From Strongylocentrotus droebachiensis (taxonomy: Eukaryota; Echinodermata; Echinoidea; Camarodonta; Strongylocentrotidae): 64,000 nucleotides of DNA. The stretch covers positions 62,001 to 126,000 of the forward strand of contig JAVYIG010005335.1 of NCBI GenBank assembly GCA_035222895.1, written 5' to 3'. Position 1 is the first letter of the stretch, and the number at the start of each line of letters is the position of its first letter. The notes under the pieces are model-generated. The model was not told where the DNA came from, ran no database searches, and saw nothing but the letters and a program-made list of their open reading frames with translations. Positions 31,692 through 46,034 of this stretch are shown here, piece after piece. A program made the translations under genes and the position numbers.

Positions 31692-32527
31692 AAAGGACAT
31701 CATTGTTAAACCTATTTAAGAGTAAACAATGACGTCATCATCTGGATTTGTTTTTCTTCTTCTGGAAATGCGCCCCCAGCGAGTATGGAAAGGGGTAGTA
31801 GTTTCAGATGTTCATGATTGTCTCCAAGTGACCGGCTGAGTGACGAAACGGGTTTAGCCTGAAACACCAACCAAGAGACTCTGCAGAATGGAGCTCTTCA
31901 GTCTGTTGTTGAACTATAATATTGAGGTATTAATTACTCCAGAGCTGAACTTCTATGCCCTTTTCAGATCGGGTCTTGGGGATGAGGAATATATAAACAA
32001 GATGACATCATGGTCGAAATTAGCCTTTGATTGGTGAGAAGACTAAGCGAAGGAGCAGACCTCGACACGGGATATAGTATTCGCCTTGTCCTCGTTCATG
32101 ACGTAACTTTCAGCATGCGCACAAAGTGTGCGCATTGACACTGTCTTGGAAACGGTTGAGGGTGAAACATTGTGCCATAATAATATGCTACATGAAGGAT
32201 GGAATAAAAGAAAAAAGAGGAGCCGGGCCGGGGAGAGGGGGACGGGAGTTTGTTAAAGAGGTGGAGAAGGGAAGGAAGGACGTAGTTAGAGGTCGGTAAT
32301 AAGCTTCTTTTAGAAGGGAAGAGCCACCAAAACCTGGTCGTCGTTTTCTTTGCTCCCTGTCTTTCCTCCAGAAAGAGGGATAATAATAATTCCTCTGTGG
32401 GAATTTGAAGAGGGGAAGAACAAAAAGGGGAGAAATACAAACACATTTTTAAAAAAGAAGGAGGAAAAGGGAAGGGAAGGTAAGAGAAGGATGTCTACAT
32501 GTCAAGTTCATCACGTCAAGCAACAAA

Positions 32528-32647
32528 ATGCCTACAACACCCGGTATTCCCAGGCGGTCTCCCATCCAAGTACTAACCGGGCCCTATGCTGCTTGACTTC
32601 GGTGATCGGACGAGAACCGGTATATTCAGCATGGTATGGTCGTAGGC
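32528..32647 (-). rRNA. 5S ribosomal RNA, copy 17
   Basis: Consensus gene. Confidence 0.98.
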
Positions 32648-33483
32648 AAAGGACATCATTGTTAAACCTATTTAAGAGTAAACAATGACGTCATCATCTG
32701 GATTTGTTTTTCTTCTTCTGGAAATGCGCCCCCAGCGAGTATGGAAAGGGGTAGTAGTTTCAGATGTTCATGATTGTCTCCAAGTGACCGGCTGAGTGAC
32801 GAAACGGGTTTAGCCTGAAACACCAACCAAGAGACTCTGCAGAATGGAGCTCTTCAGTCTGTTGTTGAACTATAATATTGAGGTATTAATTACTCCAGAG
32901 CTGAACTTCTATGCCCTTTTCAGATCGGGTCTTGGGGATGAGGAATATATAAACAAGATGACATCATGGTCGAAATTAGCCTTTGATTGGTGAGAAGACT
33001 AAGCGAAGGAGCAGACCTCGACACGGGATATAGTATTCGCCTTGTCCTCGTTCATGACGTAACTTTCAGCATGCGCACAAAGTGTGCGCATTGACACTGT
33101 CTTGGAAACGGTTGAGGGTGAAACATTGTGCCATAATAATATGCTACATGAAGGATGGAATAAAAGAAAAAAGAGGAGCCGGGCCGGGGAGAGGGGGACG
33201 GGAGTTTGTTAAAGAGGTGGAGAAGGGAAGGAAGGACGTAGTTAGAGGTCGGTAATAAGCTTCTTTTAGAAGGGAAGAGCCACCAAAACCTGGTCGTCGT
33301 TTTCTTTGCTCCCTGTCTTTCCTCCAGAAAGAGGGATAATAATAATTCCTCTGTGGGAATTTGAAGAGGGGAAGAACAAAAAGGGGAGAAATACAAACAC
33401 ATTTTTAAAAAAGAAGGAGGAAAAGGGAAGGGAAGGTAAGAGAAGGATGTCTACATGTCAAGTTCATCACGTCAAGCAACAAA

Positions 33484-33603
33484 ATGCCTACAACACCCGG
33501 TATTCCCAGGCGGTCTCCCATCCAAGTACTAACCGGGCCCTATGCTGCTTGACTTCGGTGATCGGACGAGAACCGGTATATTCAGCATGGTATGGTCGTA
33601 GGC
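33484..33603 (-). rRNA. 5S ribosomal RNA, copy 18
   Basis: Consensus gene. Confidence 0.98.
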
Positions 33604-34439
33604 AAAGGACATCATTGTTAAACCTATTTAAGAGTAAACAATGACGTCATCATCTGGATTTGTTTTTCTTCTTCTGGAAATGCGCCCCCAGCGAGTATGG
33701 AAAGGGGTAGTAGTTTCAGATGTTCATGATTGTCTCCAAGTGACCGGCTGAGTGACGAAACGGGTTTAGCCTGAAACACCAACCAAGAGACTCTGCAGAA
33801 TGGAGCTCTTCAGTCTGTTGTTGAACTATAATATTGAGGTATTAATTACTCCAGAGCTGAACTTCTATGCCCTTTTCAGATCGGGTCTTGGGGATGAGGA
33901 ATATATAAACAAGATGACATCATGGTCGAAATTAGCCTTTGATTGGTGAGAAGACTAAGCGAAGGAGCAGACCTCGACACGGGATATAGTATTCGCCTTG
34001 TCCTCGTTCATGACGTAACTTTCAGCATGCGCACAAAGTGTGCGCATTGACACTGTCTTGGAAACGGTTGAGGGTGAAACATTGTGCCATAATAATATGC
34101 TACATGAAGGATGGAATAAAAGAAAAAAGAGGAGCCGGGCCGGGGAGAGGGGGACGGGAGTTTGTTAAAGAGGTGGAGAAGGGAAGGAAGGACGTAGTTA
34201 GAGGTCGGTAATAAGCTTCTTTTAGAAGGGAAGAGCCACCAAAACCTGGTCGTCGTTTTCTTTGCTCCCTGTCTTTCCTCCAGAAAGAGGGATAATAATA
34301 ATTCCTCTGTGGGAATTTGAAGAGGGGAAGAACAAAAAGGGGAGAAATACAAACACATTTTTAAAAAAGAAGGAGGAAAAGGGAAGGGAAGGTAAGAGAA
34401 GGATGTCTACATGTCAAGTTCATCACGTCAAGCAACAAA

Positions 34440-34559
34440 ATGCCTACAACACCCGGTATTCCCAGGCGGTCTCCCATCCAAGTACTAACCGGGCCCTATG
34501 CTGCTTGACTTCGGTGATCGGACGAGAACCGGTATATTCAGCATGGTATGGTCGTAGGC
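34440..34559 (-). rRNA. 5S ribosomal RNA, copy 19
   Basis: Consensus gene. Confidence 0.98.
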
Positions 34560-35395
34560 AAAGGACATCATTGTTAAACCTATTTAAGAGTAAACAATGA
34601 CGTCATCATCTGGATTTGTTTTTCTTCTTCTGGAAATGCGCCCCCAGCGAGTATGGAAAGGGGTAGTAGTTTCAGATGTTCATGATTGTCTCCAAGTGAC
34701 CGGCTGAGTGACGAAACGGGTTTAGCCTGAAACACCAACCAAGAGACTCTGCAGAATGGAGCTCTTCAGTCTGTTGTTGAACTATAATATTGAGGTATTA
34801 ATTACTCCAGAGCTGAACTTCTATGCCCTTTTCAGATCGGGTCTTGGGGATGAGGAATATATAAACAAGATGACATCATGGTCGAAATTAGCCTTTGATT
34901 GGTGAGAAGACTAAGCGAAGGAGCAGACCTCGACACGGGATATAGTATTCGCCTTGTCCTCGTTCATGACGTAACTTTCAGCATGCGCACAAAGTGTGCG
35001 CATTGACACTGTCTTGGAAACGGTTGAGGGTGAAACATTGTGCCATAATAATATGCTACATGAAGGATGGAATAAAAGAAAAAAGAGGAGCCGGGCCGGG
35101 GAGAGGGGGACGGGAGTTTGTTAAAGAGGTGGAGAAGGGAAGGAAGGACGTAGTTAGAGGTCGGTAATAAGCTTCTTTTAGAAGGGAAGAGCCACCAAAA
35201 CCTGGTCGTCGTTTTCTTTGCTCCCTGTCTTTCCTCCAGAAAGAGGGATAATAATAATTCCTCTGTGGGAATTTGAAGAGGGGAAGAACAAAAAGGGGAG
35301 AAATACAAACACATTTTTAAAAAAGAAGGAGGAAAAGGGAAGGGAAGGTAAGAGAAGGATGTCTACATGTCAAGTTCATCACGTCAAGCAACAAA

Positions 35396-35515
35396 ATGCC
35401 TACAACACCCGGTATTCCCAGGCGGTCTCCCATCCAAGTACTAACCGGGCCCTATGCTGCTTGACTTCGGTGATCGGACGAGAACCGGTATATTCAGCAT
35501 GGTATGGTCGTAGGC
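35396..35515 (-). rRNA. 5S ribosomal RNA, copy 20
   Basis: Consensus gene. Confidence 0.98.
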
Positions 35516-36351
35516 AAAGGACATCATTGTTAAACCTATTTAAGAGTAAACAATGACGTCATCATCTGGATTTGTTTTTCTTCTTCTGGAAATGCGCCCC
35601 CAGCGAGTATGGAAAGGGGTAGTAGTTTCAGATGTTCATGATTGTCTCCAAGTGACCGGCTGAGTGACGAAACGGGTTTAGCCTGAAACACCAACCAAGA
35701 GACTCTGCAGAATGGAGCTCTTCAGTCTGTTGTTGAACTATAATATTGAGGTATTAATTACTCCAGAGCTGAACTTCTATGCCCTTTTCAGATCGGGTCT
35801 TGGGGATGAGGAATATATAAACAAGATGACATCATGGTCGAAATTAGCCTTTGATTGGTGAGAAGACTAAGCGAAGGAGCAGACCTCGACACGGGATATA
35901 GTATTCGCCTTGTCCTCGTTCATGACGTAACTTTCAGCATGCGCACAAAGTGTGCGCATTGACACTGTCTTGGAAACGGTTGAGGGTGAAACATTGTGCC
36001 ATAATAATATGCTACATGAAGGATGGAATAAAAGAAAAAAGAGGAGCCGGGCCGGGGAGAGGGGGACGGGAGTTTGTTAAAGAGGTGGAGAAGGGAAGGA
36101 AGGACGTAGTTAGAGGTCGGTAATAAGCTTCTTTTAGAAGGGAAGAGCCACCAAAACCTGGTCGTCGTTTTCTTTGCTCCCTGTCTTTCCTCCAGAAAGA
36201 GGGATAATAATAATTCCTCTGTGGGAATTTGAAGAGGGGAAGAACAAAAAGGGGAGAAATACAAACACATTTTTAAAAAAGAAGGAGGAAAAGGGAAGGG
36301 AAGGTAAGAGAAGGATGTCTACATGTCAAGTTCATCACGTCAAGCAACAAA

Positions 36352-36471
36352 ATGCCTACAACACCCGGTATTCCCAGGCGGTCTCCCATCCAAGTACTAA
36401 CCGGGCCCTATGCTGCTTGACTTCGGTGATCGGACGAGAACCGGTATATTCAGCATGGTATGGTCGTAGGC
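36352..36471 (-). rRNA. 5S ribosomal RNA, copy 21
   Basis: Consensus gene. Confidence 0.98.
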
Positions 36472-37307
36472 AAAGGACATCATTGTTAAACCTATTTAAG
36501 AGTAAACAATGACGTCATCATCTGGATTTGTTTTTCTTCTTCTGGAAATGCGCCCCCAGCGAGTATGGAAAGGGGTAGTAGTTTCAGATGTTCATGATTG
36601 TCTCCAAGTGACCGGCTGAGTGACGAAACGGGTTTAGCCTGAAACACCAACCAAGAGACTCTGCAGAATGGAGCTCTTCAGTCTGTTGTTGAACTATAAT
36701 ATTGAGGTATTAATTACTCCAGAGCTGAACTTCTATGCCCTTTTCAGATCGGGTCTTGGGGATGAGGAATATATAAACAAGATGACATCATGGTCGAAAT
36801 TAGCCTTTGATTGGTGAGAAGACTAAGCGAAGGAGCAGACCTCGACACGGGATATAGTATTCGCCTTGTCCTCGTTCATGACGTAACTTTCAGCATGCGC
36901 ACAAAGTGTGCGCATTGACACTGTCTTGGAAACGGTTGAGGGTGAAACATTGTGCCATAATAATATGCTACATGAAGGATGGAATAAAAGAAAAAAGAGG
37001 AGCCGGGCCGGGGAGAGGGGGACGGGAGTTTGTTAAAGAGGTGGAGAAGGGAAGGAAGGACGTAGTTAGAGGTCGGTAATAAGCTTCTTTTAGAAGGGAA
37101 GAGCCACCAAAACCTGGTCGTCGTTTTCTTTGCTCCCTGTCTTTCCTCCAGAAAGAGGGATAATAATAATTCCTCTGTGGGAATTTGAAGAGGGGAAGAA
37201 CAAAAAGGGGAGAAATACAAACACATTTTTAAAAAAGAAGGAGGAAAAGGGAAGGGAAGGTAAGAGAAGGATGTCTACATGTCAAGTTCATCACGTCAAG
37301 CAACAAA

Positions 37308-37427
37308 ATGCCTACAACACCCGGTATTCCCAGGCGGTCTCCCATCCAAGTACTAACCGGGCCCTATGCTGCTTGACTTCGGTGATCGGACGAGAACCGG
37401 TATATTCAGCATGGTATGGTCGTAGGC
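37308..37427 (-). rRNA. 5S ribosomal RNA, copy 22
   Basis: Consensus gene. Confidence 0.98.
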
Positions 37428-38263
37428 AAAGGACATCATTGTTAAACCTATTTAAGAGTAAACAATGACGTCATCATCTGGATTTGTTTTTCTTCTTCTG
37501 GAAATGCGCCCCCAGCGAGTATGGAAAGGGGTAGTAGTTTCAGATGTTCATGATTGTCTCCAAGTGACCGGCTGAGTGACGAAACGGGTTTAGCCTGAAA
37601 CACCAACCAAGAGACTCTGCAGAATGGAGCTCTTCAGTCTGTTGTTGAACTATAATATTGAGGTATTAATTACTCCAGAGCTGAACTTCTATGCCCTTTT
37701 CAGATCGGGTCTTGGGGATGAGGAATATATAAACAAGATGACATCATGGTCGAAATTAGCCTTTGATTGGTGAGAAGACTAAGCGAAGGAGCAGACCTCG
37801 ACACGGGATATAGTATTCGCCTTGTCCTCGTTCATGACGTAACTTTCAGCATGCGCACAAAGTGTGCGCATTGACACTGTCTTGGAAACGGTTGAGGGTG
37901 AAACATTGTGCCATAATAATATGCTACATGAAGGATGGAATAAAAGAAAAAAGAGGAGCCGGGCCGGGGAGAGGGGGACGGGAGTTTGTTAAAGAGGTGG
38001 AGAAGGGAAGGAAGGACGTAGTTAGAGGTCGGTAATAAGCTTCTTTTAGAAGGGAAGAGCCACCAAAACCTGGTCGTCGTTTTCTTTGCTCCCTGTCTTT
38101 CCTCCAGAAAGAGGGATAATAATAATTCCTCTGTGGGAATTTGAAGAGGGGAAGAACAAAAAGGGGAGAAATACAAACACATTTTTAAAAAAGAAGGAGG
38201 AAAAGGGAAGGGAAGGTAAGAGAAGGATGTCTACATGTCAAGTTCATCACGTCAAGCAACAAA

Positions 38264-38383
38264 ATGCCTACAACACCCGGTATTCCCAGGCGGTCTCCCA
38301 TCCAAGTACTAACCGGGCCCTATGCTGCTTGACTTCGGTGATCGGACGAGAACCGGTATATTCAGCATGGTATGGTCGTAGGC
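38264..38383 (-). rRNA. 5S ribosomal RNA, copy 23
   Basis: Consensus gene. Confidence 0.98.
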
Positions 38384-39219
38384 AAAGGACATCATTGTTA
38401 AACCTATTTAAGAGTAAACAATGACGTCATCATCTGGATTTGTTTTTCTTCTTCTGGAAATGCGCCCCCAGCGAGTATGGAAAGGGGTAGTAGTTTCAGA
38501 TGTTCATGATTGTCTCCAAGTGACCGGCTGAGTGACGAAACGGGTTTAGCCTGAAACACCAACCAAGAGACTCTGCAGAATGGAGCTCTTCAGTCTGTTG
38601 TTGAACTATAATATTGAGGTATTAATTACTCCAGAGCTGAACTTCTATGCCCTTTTCAGATCGGGTCTTGGGGATGAGGAATATATAAACAAGATGACAT
38701 CATGGTCGAAATTAGCCTTTGATTGGTGAGAAGACTAAGCGAAGGAGCAGACCTCGACACGGGATATAGTATTCGCCTTGTCCTCGTTCATGACGTAACT
38801 TTCAGCATGCGCACAAAGTGTGCGCATTGACACTGTCTTGGAAACGGTTGAGGGTGAAACATTGTGCCATAATAATATGCTACATGAAGGATGGAATAAA
38901 AGAAAAAAGAGGAGCCGGGCCGGGGAGAGGGGGACGGGAGTTTGTTAAAGAGGTGGAGAAGGGAAGGAAGGACGTAGTTAGAGGTCGGTAATAAGCTTCT
39001 TTTAGAAGGGAAGAGCCACCAAAACCTGGTCGTCGTTTTCTTTGCTCCCTGTCTTTCCTCCAGAAAGAGGGATAATAATAATTCCTCTGTGGGAATTTGA
39101 AGAGGGGAAGAACAAAAAGGGGAGAAATACAAACACATTTTTAAAAAAGAAGGAGGAAAAGGGAAGGGAAGGTAAGAGAAGGATGTCTACATGTCAAGTT
39201 CATCACGTCAAGCAACAAA

Positions 39220-39339
39220 ATGCCTACAACACCCGGTATTCCCAGGCGGTCTCCCATCCAAGTACTAACCGGGCCCTATGCTGCTTGACTTCGGTGATCG
39301 GACGAGAACCGGTATATTCAGCATGGTATGGTCGTAGGC
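39220..39339 (-). rRNA. 5S ribosomal RNA, copy 24
   Basis: Consensus gene. Confidence 0.98.
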
Positions 39340-40175
39340 AAAGGACATCATTGTTAAACCTATTTAAGAGTAAACAATGACGTCATCATCTGGATTTGTT
39401 TTTCTTCTTCTGGAAATGCGCCCCCAGCGAGTATGGAAAGGGGTAGTAGTTTCAGATGTTCATGATTGTCTCCAAGTGACCGGCTGAGTGACGAAACGGG
39501 TTTAGCCTGAAACACCAACCAAGAGACTCTGCAGAATGGAGCTCTTCAGTCTGTTGTTGAACTATAATATTGAGGTATTAATTACTCCAGAGCTGAACTT
39601 CTATGCCCTTTTCAGATCGGGTCTTGGGGATGAGGAATATATAAACAAGATGACATCATGGTCGAAATTAGCCTTTGATTGGTGAGAAGACTAAGCGAAG
39701 GAGCAGACCTCGACACGGGATATAGTATTCGCCTTGTCCTCGTTCATGACGTAACTTTCAGCATGCGCACAAAGTGTGCGCATTGACACTGTCTTGGAAA
39801 CGGTTGAGGGTGAAACATTGTGCCATAATAATATGCTACATGAAGGATGGAATAAAAGAAAAAAGAGGAGCCGGGCCGGGGAGAGGGGGACGGGAGTTTG
39901 TTAAAGAGGTGGAGAAGGGAAGGAAGGACGTAGTTAGAGGTCGGTAATAAGCTTCTTTTAGAAGGGAAGAGCCACCAAAACCTGGTCGTCGTTTTCTTTG
40001 CTCCCTGTCTTTCCTCCAGAAAGAGGGATAATAATAATTCCTCTGTGGGAATTTGAAGAGGGGAAGAACAAAAAGGGGAGAAATACAAACACATTTTTAA
40101 AAAAGAAGGAGGAAAAGGGAAGGGAAGGTAAGAGAAGGATGTCTACATGTCAAGTTCATCACGTCAAGCAACAAA

Positions 40176-40295
40176 ATGCCTACAACACCCGGTATTCCCA
40201 GGCGGTCTCCCATCCAAGTACTAACCGGGCCCTATGCTGCTTGACTTCGGTGATCGGACGAGAACCGGTATATTCAGCATGGTATGGTCGTAGGC
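40176..40295 (-). rRNA. 5S ribosomal RNA, copy 25
   Basis: Consensus gene. Confidence 0.98.
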
Positions 40296-41131
40296 AAAGG
40301 ACATCATTGTTAAACCTATTTAAGAGTAAACAATGACGTCATCATCTGGATTTGTTTTTCTTCTTCTGGAAATGCGCCCCCAGCGAGTATGGAAAGGGGT
40401 AGTAGTTTCAGATGTTCATGATTGTCTCCAAGTGACCGGCTGAGTGACGAAACGGGTTTAGCCTGAAACACCAACCAAGAGACTCTGCAGAATGGAGCTC
40501 TTCAGTCTGTTGTTGAACTATAATATTGAGGTATTAATTACTCCAGAGCTGAACTTCTATGCCCTTTTCAGATCGGGTCTTGGGGATGAGGAATATATAA
40601 ACAAGATGACATCATGGTCGAAATTAGCCTTTGATTGGTGAGAAGACTAAGCGAAGGAGCAGACCTCGACACGGGATATAGTATTCGCCTTGTCCTCGTT
40701 CATGACGTAACTTTCAGCATGCGCACAAAGTGTGCGCATTGACACTGTCTTGGAAACGGTTGAGGGTGAAACATTGTGCCATAATAATATGCTACATGAA
40801 GGATGGAATAAAAGAAAAAAGAGGAGCCGGGCCGGGGAGAGGGGGACGGGAGTTTGTTAAAGAGGTGGAGAAGGGAAGGAAGGACGTAGTTAGAGGTCGG
40901 TAATAAGCTTCTTTTAGAAGGGAAGAGCCACCAAAACCTGGTCGTCGTTTTCTTTGCTCCCTGTCTTTCCTCCAGAAAGAGGGATAATAATAATTCCTCT
41001 GTGGGAATTTGAAGAGGGGAAGAACAAAAAGGGGAGAAATACAAACACATTTTTAAAAAAGAAGGAGGAAAAGGGAAGGGAAGGTAAGAGAAGGATGTCT
41101 ACATGTCAAGTTCATCACGTCAAGCAACAAA

Positions 41132-41251
41132 ATGCCTACAACACCCGGTATTCCCAGGCGGTCTCCCATCCAAGTACTAACCGGGCCCTATGCTGCTTGA
41201 CTTCGGTGATCGGACGAGAACCGGTATATTCAGCATGGTATGGTCGTAGGC
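41132..41251 (-). rRNA. 5S ribosomal RNA, copy 26
   Basis: Consensus gene. Confidence 0.98.
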
Positions 41252-42087
41252 AAAGGACATCATTGTTAAACCTATTTAAGAGTAAACAATGACGTCATCA
41301 TCTGGATTTGTTTTTCTTCTTCTGGAAATGCGCCCCCAGCGAGTATGGAAAGGGGTAGTAGTTTCAGATGTTCATGATTGTCTCCAAGTGACCGGCTGAG
41401 TGACGAAACGGGTTTAGCCTGAAACACCAACCAAGAGACTCTGCAGAATGGAGCTCTTCAGTCTGTTGTTGAACTATAATATTGAGGTATTAATTACTCC
41501 AGAGCTGAACTTCTATGCCCTTTTCAGATCGGGTCTTGGGGATGAGGAATATATAAACAAGATGACATCATGGTCGAAATTAGCCTTTGATTGGTGAGAA
41601 GACTAAGCGAAGGAGCAGACCTCGACACGGGATATAGTATTCGCCTTGTCCTCGTTCATGACGTAACTTTCAGCATGCGCACAAAGTGTGCGCATTGACA
41701 CTGTCTTGGAAACGGTTGAGGGTGAAACATTGTGCCATAATAATATGCTACATGAAGGATGGAATAAAAGAAAAAAGAGGAGCCGGGCCGGGGAGAGGGG
41801 GACGGGAGTTTGTTAAAGAGGTGGAGAAGGGAAGGAAGGACGTAGTTAGAGGTCGGTAATAAGCTTCTTTTAGAAGGGAAGAGCCACCAAAACCTGGTCG
41901 TCGTTTTCTTTGCTCCCTGTCTTTCCTCCAGAAAGAGGGATAATAATAATTCCTCTGTGGGAATTTGAAGAGGGGAAGAACAAAAAGGGGAGAAATACAA
42001 ACACATTTTTAAAAAAGAAGGAGGAAAAGGGAAGGGAAGGTAAGAGAAGGATGTCTACATGTCAAGTTCATCACGTCAAGCAACAAA

Positions 42088-42207
42088 ATGCCTACAACAC
42101 CCGGTATTCCCAGGCGGTCTCCCATCCAAGTACTAACCGGGCCCTATGCTGCTTGACTTCGGTGATCGGACGAGAACCGGTATATTCAGCATGGTATGGT
42201 CGTAGGC
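42088..42207 (-). rRNA. 5S ribosomal RNA, copy 27
   Basis: Consensus gene. Confidence 0.98.
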
Positions 42208-43043
42208 AAAGGACATCATTGTTAAACCTATTTAAGAGTAAACAATGACGTCATCATCTGGATTTGTTTTTCTTCTTCTGGAAATGCGCCCCCAGCGAGT
42301 ATGGAAAGGGGTAGTAGTTTCAGATGTTCATGATTGTCTCCAAGTGACCGGCTGAGTGACGAAACGGGTTTAGCCTGAAACACCAACCAAGAGACTCTGC
42401 AGAATGGAGCTCTTCAGTCTGTTGTTGAACTATAATATTGAGGTATTAATTACTCCAGAGCTGAACTTCTATGCCCTTTTCAGATCGGGTCTTGGGGATG
42501 AGGAATATATAAACAAGATGACATCATGGTCGAAATTAGCCTTTGATTGGTGAGAAGACTAAGCGAAGGAGCAGACCTCGACACGGGATATAGTATTCGC
42601 CTTGTCCTCGTTCATGACGTAACTTTCAGCATGCGCACAAAGTGTGCGCATTGACACTGTCTTGGAAACGGTTGAGGGTGAAACATTGTGCCATAATAAT
42701 ATGCTACATGAAGGATGGAATAAAAGAAAAAAGAGGAGCCGGGCCGGGGAGAGGGGGACGGGAGTTTGTTAAAGAGGTGGAGAAGGGAAGGAAGGACGTA
42801 GTTAGAGGTCGGTAATAAGCTTCTTTTAGAAGGGAAGAGCCACCAAAACCTGGTCGTCGTTTTCTTTGCTCCCTGTCTTTCCTCCAGAAAGAGGGATAAT
42901 AATAATTCCTCTGTGGGAATTTGAAGAGGGGAAGAACAAAAAGGGGAGAAATACAAACACATTTTTAAAAAAGAAGGAGGAAAAGGGAAGGGAAGGTAAG
43001 AGAAGGATGTCTACATGTCAAGTTCATCACGTCAAGCAACAAA

Positions 43044-43163
43044 ATGCCTACAACACCCGGTATTCCCAGGCGGTCTCCCATCCAAGTACTAACCGGGCCC
43101 TATGCTGCTTGACTTCGGTGATCGGACGAGAACCGGTATATTCAGCATGGTATGGTCGTAGGC
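43044..43163 (-). rRNA. 5S ribosomal RNA, copy 28
   Basis: Consensus gene, the last before the 957-bp units. Confidence 0.98.
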
Positions 43164-44000
43164 AAAGGACATCATTGTTAAACCTATTTAAGAGTAAACA
43201 ATGACGTCATCATCTGGATTTGTTTTTCTTCTTCTGGAAATGCGCCCCCAGCGAGTATGGAAAGGGGTAGTAGTTTCAGATGTTCATGATTGTCTCCAAG
43301 TGACCGGCTGAGTGACGAAACGGGTTTAGCCTGAAACACCAACCAAGAGACTCTGCAGAATGGAGCTCTTCAGTCTGTTGTTGAACTATAATATTGAGGT
43401 ATTAATTACTCCAGAGCTGAACTTCTATGCCCTTTTCAGATCGGGTCTTGGGGATGAGGAATATATAAACAAGATGACATCATGGTCGAAATTAGCCTTT
43501 GATTGGTGAGAAGACTAAGCGAAGGAGCAGACCTCGACACGGGATATAGTATTCGCCTTGTCCTCGTTCATGACGTAACTTTCAGCATGCGCACAAAGTG
43601 TGGGCATTGACACTGTCTTGGAAACGGTTGAGGGTGAAACAATTGTGCCATAATAATATGCTACATGAAGGATGGAATAAAAGAAAAAAGAGGAGCCGGG
43701 CCGGGGAGAGGGGGACGGGAGTTTGTTAAAGAGGTGGAGAAGGGAAGGAAGGACGTAGTTAGAGGTCGGTAATAAGCTTCTTTTAGAAGGGAAGAGCCAC
43801 CAAAACCTGGTCGTCGTTTTCTTTGCTCCCTGTCTTTCCTCCAGAAAGAGGGATAATAATAATTCCTCTGTGGGAATTTGAAGAGGGGAAGAACAAAAAG
43901 GGGAGAAATACAAACACATTTTTAAAAAAGAAGGAGGAAAAGGGAAGGGAAGGTAAGAGAAGGATGTCTACATGTCAAGTTCATCACGTCAAGCAACAAA

Positions 44001-44120
44001 ATGCCTACAACACCCGGTATTCCCAGGCGGTCTCCCATCCAAGTACTAACCGGGCCCTATGCTGCTTGACTTCGGTGATCGGACGAGAACCGGTATATTC
44101 AGCATGGTATGGTCGTAGGC
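44001..44120 (-). rRNA. 5S ribosomal RNA, copy 29
   Basis: Consensus gene in a 957-bp unit (inserted A near 43642, C-to-G at 43603 in the spacer). Confidence 0.98.
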
Positions 44121-44957
44121 AAAGGACATCATTGTTAAACCTATTTAAGAGTAAACAATGACGTCATCATCTGGATTTGTTTTTCTTCTTCTGGAAATGC
44201 GCCCCCAGCGAGTATGGAAAGGGGTAGTAGTTTCAGATGTTCATGATTGTCTCCAAGTGACCGGCTGAGTGACGAAACGGGTTTAGCCTGAAACACCAAC
44301 CAAGAGACTCTGCAGAATGGAGCTCTTCAGTCTGTTGTTGAACTATAATATTGAGGTATTAATTACTCCAGAGCTGAACTTCTATGCCCTTTTCAGATCG
44401 GGTCTTGGGGATGAGGAATATATAAACAAGATGACATCATGGTCGAAATTAGCCTTTGATTGGTGAGAAGACTAAGCGAAGGAGCAGACCTCGACACGGG
44501 ATATAGTATTCGCCTTGTCCTCGTTCATGACGTAACTTTCAGCATGCGCACAAAGTGTGGGCATTGACACTGTCTTGGAAACGGTTGAGGGTGAAACAAT
44601 TGTGCCATAATAATATGCTACATGAAGGATGGAATAAAAGAAAAAAGAGGAGCCGGGCCGGGGAGAGGGGGACGGGAGTTTGTTAAAGAGGTGGAGAAGG
44701 GAAGGAAGGACGTAGTTAGAGGTCGGTAATAAGCTTCTTTTAGAAGGGAAGAGCCACCCAAACCTGGTCGTCGTTTTCTTTGCTCCCTGTCTTTCCTCCA
44801 GAAAGAGGGATAATAATAATTCCTCTGTGGGAATTTGAAGAGGGGAAGAACAAAAAGGGGAGAAATACAAACACATTTTTAAAAAAGAAGGAGGAAAAGG
44901 GAAGGGAAGGTAAGAGAAGGATGTCTACATGTCAAGTTCATCACGTCAAGCAACAAA

Positions 44958-45077
44958 ATGCCTACAACACCCGGTATTCCCAGGCGGTCTCCCATCCAAG
45001 TACTAACCGGGCCCTATGCTGCTTGACTTCGGTGATCGGACGAGAACCGGTATATTCAGCATGGTATGGTCGTAGGC
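44958..45077 (-). rRNA. 5S ribosomal RNA, copy 30
   Basis: Consensus gene in a 957-bp unit, which shares both unit-29 changes and adds A-to-C at 44759. Confidence 0.98.
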
Positions 45078-45914
45078 AAAGGACATCATTGTTAAACCTA
45101 TTTAAGAGTAAACAATGACGTCATCATCTGGATTTGTTTTTCTTCTTCTGGAAATGCGCCCCCAGCGAGTATGGAAAGGGGTAGTAGTTTCAGATGTTCA
45201 TGATTGTCTCCAAGTGACCGGCTGAGTGACGAAACGGGTTTAGCCTGAAACACCAACCAAGAGACTCTGCAGAATGGAGCTCTTCAGTCTGTTGTTGAAC
45301 TATAATATTGAGGTATTAATTACTCCAGAGCTGAACTTCTATGCCCTTTTCAGATCGGGTCTTGGGGATGAGGAATATATAAACAAGATGACATCATGGT
45401 CGAAATTAGCCTTTGATTGGTGAGAAGACTAAGCGAAGGAGCAGACCTCGACACGGGATATAGTATTCGCCTTGTCCTCGTTCATGACGTAACTTTCAGC
45501 ATGCGCACAAAGTGTGCGCATTGACACTGTCTTGGAAACGGTTGAGGGTGAAACAATTGTGCCATAATAATATGCTACATGAAGGATGGAATAAAAGAAA
45601 AAAGAGGAGCCGGGCCGGGGAGAGGGGGACGGGAGTTTGTTAAAGAGGTGGAGAAGGGAAGGAAGGACGTAGTTAGAGGTCGGTAATAAGCTTCTTTTAG
45701 AAGGGAAGAGCCACCAAAACCTGGTCGTCGTTTTCTTTGCTCCCTGTCTTTCCTCCAGAAAGAGGGATAATAATAATTCCTCTGTGGGAATTTGAAGAGG
45801 GGAAGAACAAAAAGGGGAGAAATACAAACACATTTTTAAAAAAGAAGGAGGAAAAGGGAAGGGAAGGTAAGAGAAGGATGTCTACATGTCAAGTTCATCA
45901 CGTCAAGCAACAAA

Positions 45915-46034
45915 ATGCCTACAACACCCGGTATTCCCAGGCGGTCTCCCATCCAAGTACTAACCGGGCCCTATGCTGCTTGACTTCGGTGATCGGACGA
46001 GAACCGGTATATTCAGCATGGTATGGTCGTAGGC
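45915..46034 (-). rRNA. 5S ribosomal RNA, copy 31
   Basis: Consensus gene in a 957-bp unit that has only the inserted A. Confidence 0.98.
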
